Below are positions 5,804 through 6,370 of a stretch of DNA of 6,370 nt, in pieces (the first letter of the stretch is position 1; each line of letters opens with the position of its first letter). The notes under the pieces were generated by a model. It ran no database searches. It saw only the letters and a list, made by a program, of their open reading frames with translations, and was not told the origin of the DNA. A program made the position numbers and the translations under genes. This DNA is from CAG-791 sp963658405 (GTDB lineage Bacteria > Bacillota > Clostridia > Lachnospirales > Lachnospiraceae), in assembly GCA_963658405.1 (NCBI GenBank), contig CAVKQI010000115.1, positions 1 through 6,370 on the forward strand, in the 5' to 3' direction.

Positions 5804-6001
5804 TTACTTTAGCTCCAGAAGTTCATCGGCGGAAACTTTCAGTTCCCTGCAGATTTTAATGAGTGCCGGAACGCCTGGTGTCCGCTCTCCATTCTCCCAC
5901 CGGCTTATATCTTTCGCATATACGTCCAGTTTCTCTGCCAGCTCCTTTTGCGTCATACCTGCCGCTTTTCTGGCTTTCTTTAGATTTTCCCCCAGATTCA
6001 T
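5804..6001 (-). CDS. Small XRE/Cro-type helix-turn-helix transcriptional regulator
   Basis: A 65-residue protein that is essentially a single HTH_3 (Cro/C1-type) DNA-binding domain. It starts NLGENLKKARKAAGMTQKEL, continues through the recognition region KLDVYAKDISRWENGERTPG, and ends in LSADELLELK-like residues (KVSADELLELK). Tail and partner domains are absent, so it would act as a dimer on a short palindromic operator. The ribosome binding site AAGGAGGAG precedes the ATG closely. The start overlaps the stop of the upstream 32-codon gene in ATGA, implying translational coupling. A strong terminator follows. Similar minimal regulators occur in prophages, conjugative elements and toxin-antitoxin loci. 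The dyad in the cassette promoter (6355-6368) is a plausible target for autoregulation, which is inference. Confidence 0.92.
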   Translation of the reverse strand: MNLGENLKKARKAAGMTQKELAEKLDVYAKDISRWENGERTPGVPALIKICRELKVSADELLELK

Positions 6002-6096
6002 GACTCCTCCTTCTTTTCCATCTTGCGCATGATGGCAGAAACAATCAGCTTTGCAATCCCTATTGCTACAAAGAAAATACCTAATTTTAAAATCAT
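5998..6096 (-). CDS. 32-residue single-helix membrane peptide, function unknown
   Basis: A short frame starting at ATG 6096 with AGGA 8 nt upstream. It ends in TGA overlapping the regulator's start codon (ATGA). The peptide begins MILKLGIFFVAIGIAKLIVS (residues 1-20). This hydrophobic stretch, up to about residue 22, is long enough for one membrane pass. The charged tail is AIMRKMEKKEES. By the positive-inside rule the C-terminus would be cytoplasmic. Good ribosome binding, tight coupling to the regulator and a clear membrane profile argue for a real gene despite its size. I recognise no family. It could be a micropeptide toxin, a holin-like or signalling peptide, or a modulator of the regulator; none is shown. 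Confidence 0.65.
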   Translation of the reverse strand: MILKLGIFFVAIGIAKLIVSAIMRKMEKKEES

Positions 6097-6138
6097 ATTG
6101 TTTTCCTGGCTGTGAGTATGTGTTATATTTTTTATAGG

Positions 6139-6158
6139 CGGAGGGCTTTCGCCCTCCG
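6139..6158 (-). other. Stable GC-rich hairpin with GAAA tetraloop between the two micro-ORFs
   Basis: On the minus strand CGGAGGGC / GCCCTCCG form a perfect 8-bp stem closed by GAAA, a GNRA tetraloop. It begins 9 nt after the stop of the 39-codon gene. What follows is CCTATAAAAAATA rather than a T-run, so it is not a normal intrinsic terminator. The paired arms hold a Shine-Dalgarno-like GGAGGG and an anti-Shine-Dalgarno-like CCCTCC. Confidence 0.75.
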
Positions 6159-6173
6159 GTTAGGTTACTAACC
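6158..6173 (-). other. Hairpin spanning the stop codon of the 39-codon gene
   Basis: On the minus strand GGTTAG / CTAACC form a 6-bp stem with loop TAAC; the gene's TAG stop is in the 5' arm. It shares base 6158 with the 8-bp GAAA hairpin next to it, so the two compete for that one base or stack end to end. Confidence 0.5.
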
Positions 6174-6287
6174 TATATACTTACCGATTTCGATAAGTAA
6201 TACACCTATGATTAAGTCTATCAACGCGTTGACCGCTATATCAATCCAGTTGATAGGCTTTTTCTTGTGCTTCTTTTTCTTACTCAC
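6168..6287 (-). CDS. 39-residue Lys-rich single-helix membrane peptide, function unknown
   Basis: A short frame starting at GTG 6287 with the strong ribosome binding site AAAGGAG about 9 nt upstream, ending at TAG. The N-terminus is strongly basic (SKKKKHKKKPINW). A hydrophobic segment follows (about residues 14-34, including DIAVNALIDLIIGVLLIEI) and then a short GKYIG end. By the positive-inside rule the N-terminus would be cytoplasmic, the reverse of the 32-residue peptide encoded downstream. Several hairpins lie within and just after the gene, so the mRNA is highly structured. It is the first gene of the cassette, about 55 nt from the presumed transcription start. I recognise no family. 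Small phage or mobile-element membrane proteins and type I toxins share this general look, but there is no specific match. Confidence 0.65.
   Translation of the reverse strand: MSKKKKHKKKPINWIDIAVNALIDLIIGVLLIEIGKYIG
6178..6199 (-). other. Hairpin inside the 3' part of the 39-codon gene
   Basis: On the minus strand TACTTATCG / CGGTAAGTA make a 9-bp stem with loop AAAT and one position that is U-G in the minus-strand RNA but C-A in the plus-strand RNA. This asymmetry favours a structure in the sense transcript. It is the most 5' of three hairpins packed into 6139-6199. Confidence 0.5.
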
Positions 6288-6305
6288 TTTGCCTTTCTCC
6301 TTTCC

Positions 6306-6318
6306 AACGCTTTGCGTT
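6306..6318. other. Short perfect dyad in the cassette leader
   Basis: AACGC / GCGTT with a 3-nt centre lies between two ribosome-binding-site-like sequences (6332-6338 and about 6296-6303). It could be a small leader hairpin or a protein site; at 5 bp per arm the call is weak. Confidence 0.25.
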
Positions 6319-6348
6319 TATTTTTATCTGTCTCCTTTCTATGTTCTT

Positions 6349-6368
6349 ATTATATACCCTTATGGGTA
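6349..6368 (-). promoter_or_regulatory. -10 element with overlapping operator-like dyad for the cassette
   Basis: On the minus strand a perfect TATAAT (6354-6349) lies upstream of the 39-codon gene. The -35 would fall at or just past the window edge, so the promoter is only half visible. Directly adjoining it, in the spacer region, TACCC / GGGTA (6355-6359 and 6364-6368) form a dyad around TTAT. A repressor bound there would block the promoter; the XRE protein of the cassette is the obvious candidate, by inference. Confidence 0.5.
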
Positions 6369-6370
6369 AT

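Noticed and set aside
6139..6158. GC-rich hairpin called as an intrinsic terminator
   Set aside because: Neither strand has a T-run after the stem, and the downstream micro-ORF and regulator would otherwise need a promoter that I cannot find.

Overview
The window looks like chromosome from a Gram-positive anaerobe of the class Clostridia, most likely Lachnospiraceae. The grounds are the gene order dgt-dnaG-rpoD, the character of the encoded proteins, purine-rich ribosome binding sites, and a tRNA-Leu with anticodon AAG. This is inference from content; no database search was made. Every gene I can support lies on the minus strand, so transcription runs from high to low coordinates.

Left half (1-3820): a housekeeping 'macromolecular synthesis' operon. 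Transcription passes through dgt (HD-domain dNTP triphosphohydrolase), then dnaG (primase), then rpoD (primary sigma factor, cut by the window edge before its core domains). dgt and dnaG are 17 nt apart. dnaG and rpoD are 60 nt apart, with a small GC-rich hairpin between. The sigma factor carries about 187 lysine/alanine/glutamate-rich residues ahead of its region 1.1, which is unusual.

Middle (3821-4505): a 415-nt gene-free stretch, then two tRNA-Leu genes. The tRNAs (anticodons AAG and CAG) form a complete transcription unit: a near-consensus promoter with an AT-rich upstream element, both tRNAs, and an intrinsic terminator. Between that terminator and dgt lie three consecutive inverted repeats. 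One is a 65-nt hairpin whose 24-bp outer stem is perfect. A 21-bp dyad sits closer to dgt. I found no convincing promoter for the dgt operon.

Right part (4506-6370): accessory DNA. An intact IS30-family transposase gene lies upstream of the tRNA promoter; I could not see its terminal inverted repeats. Upstream of it is a compact minus-strand cassette: a -10 element with an overlapping dyad, a 39-codon Lys-rich one-helix membrane peptide, a series of stable hairpins, a 32-codon one-helix membrane peptide, and a 65-codon XRE/Cro-type regulator that overlaps it by ATGA. The cassette ends in a strong intrinsic terminator. Both micro-ORFs were identified by reading the sequence, and both have good ribosome binding sites. 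This cassette is the best candidate here for something undescribed: two membrane micropeptides of opposite predicted orientation, a small DNA-binding protein and a structured RNA.
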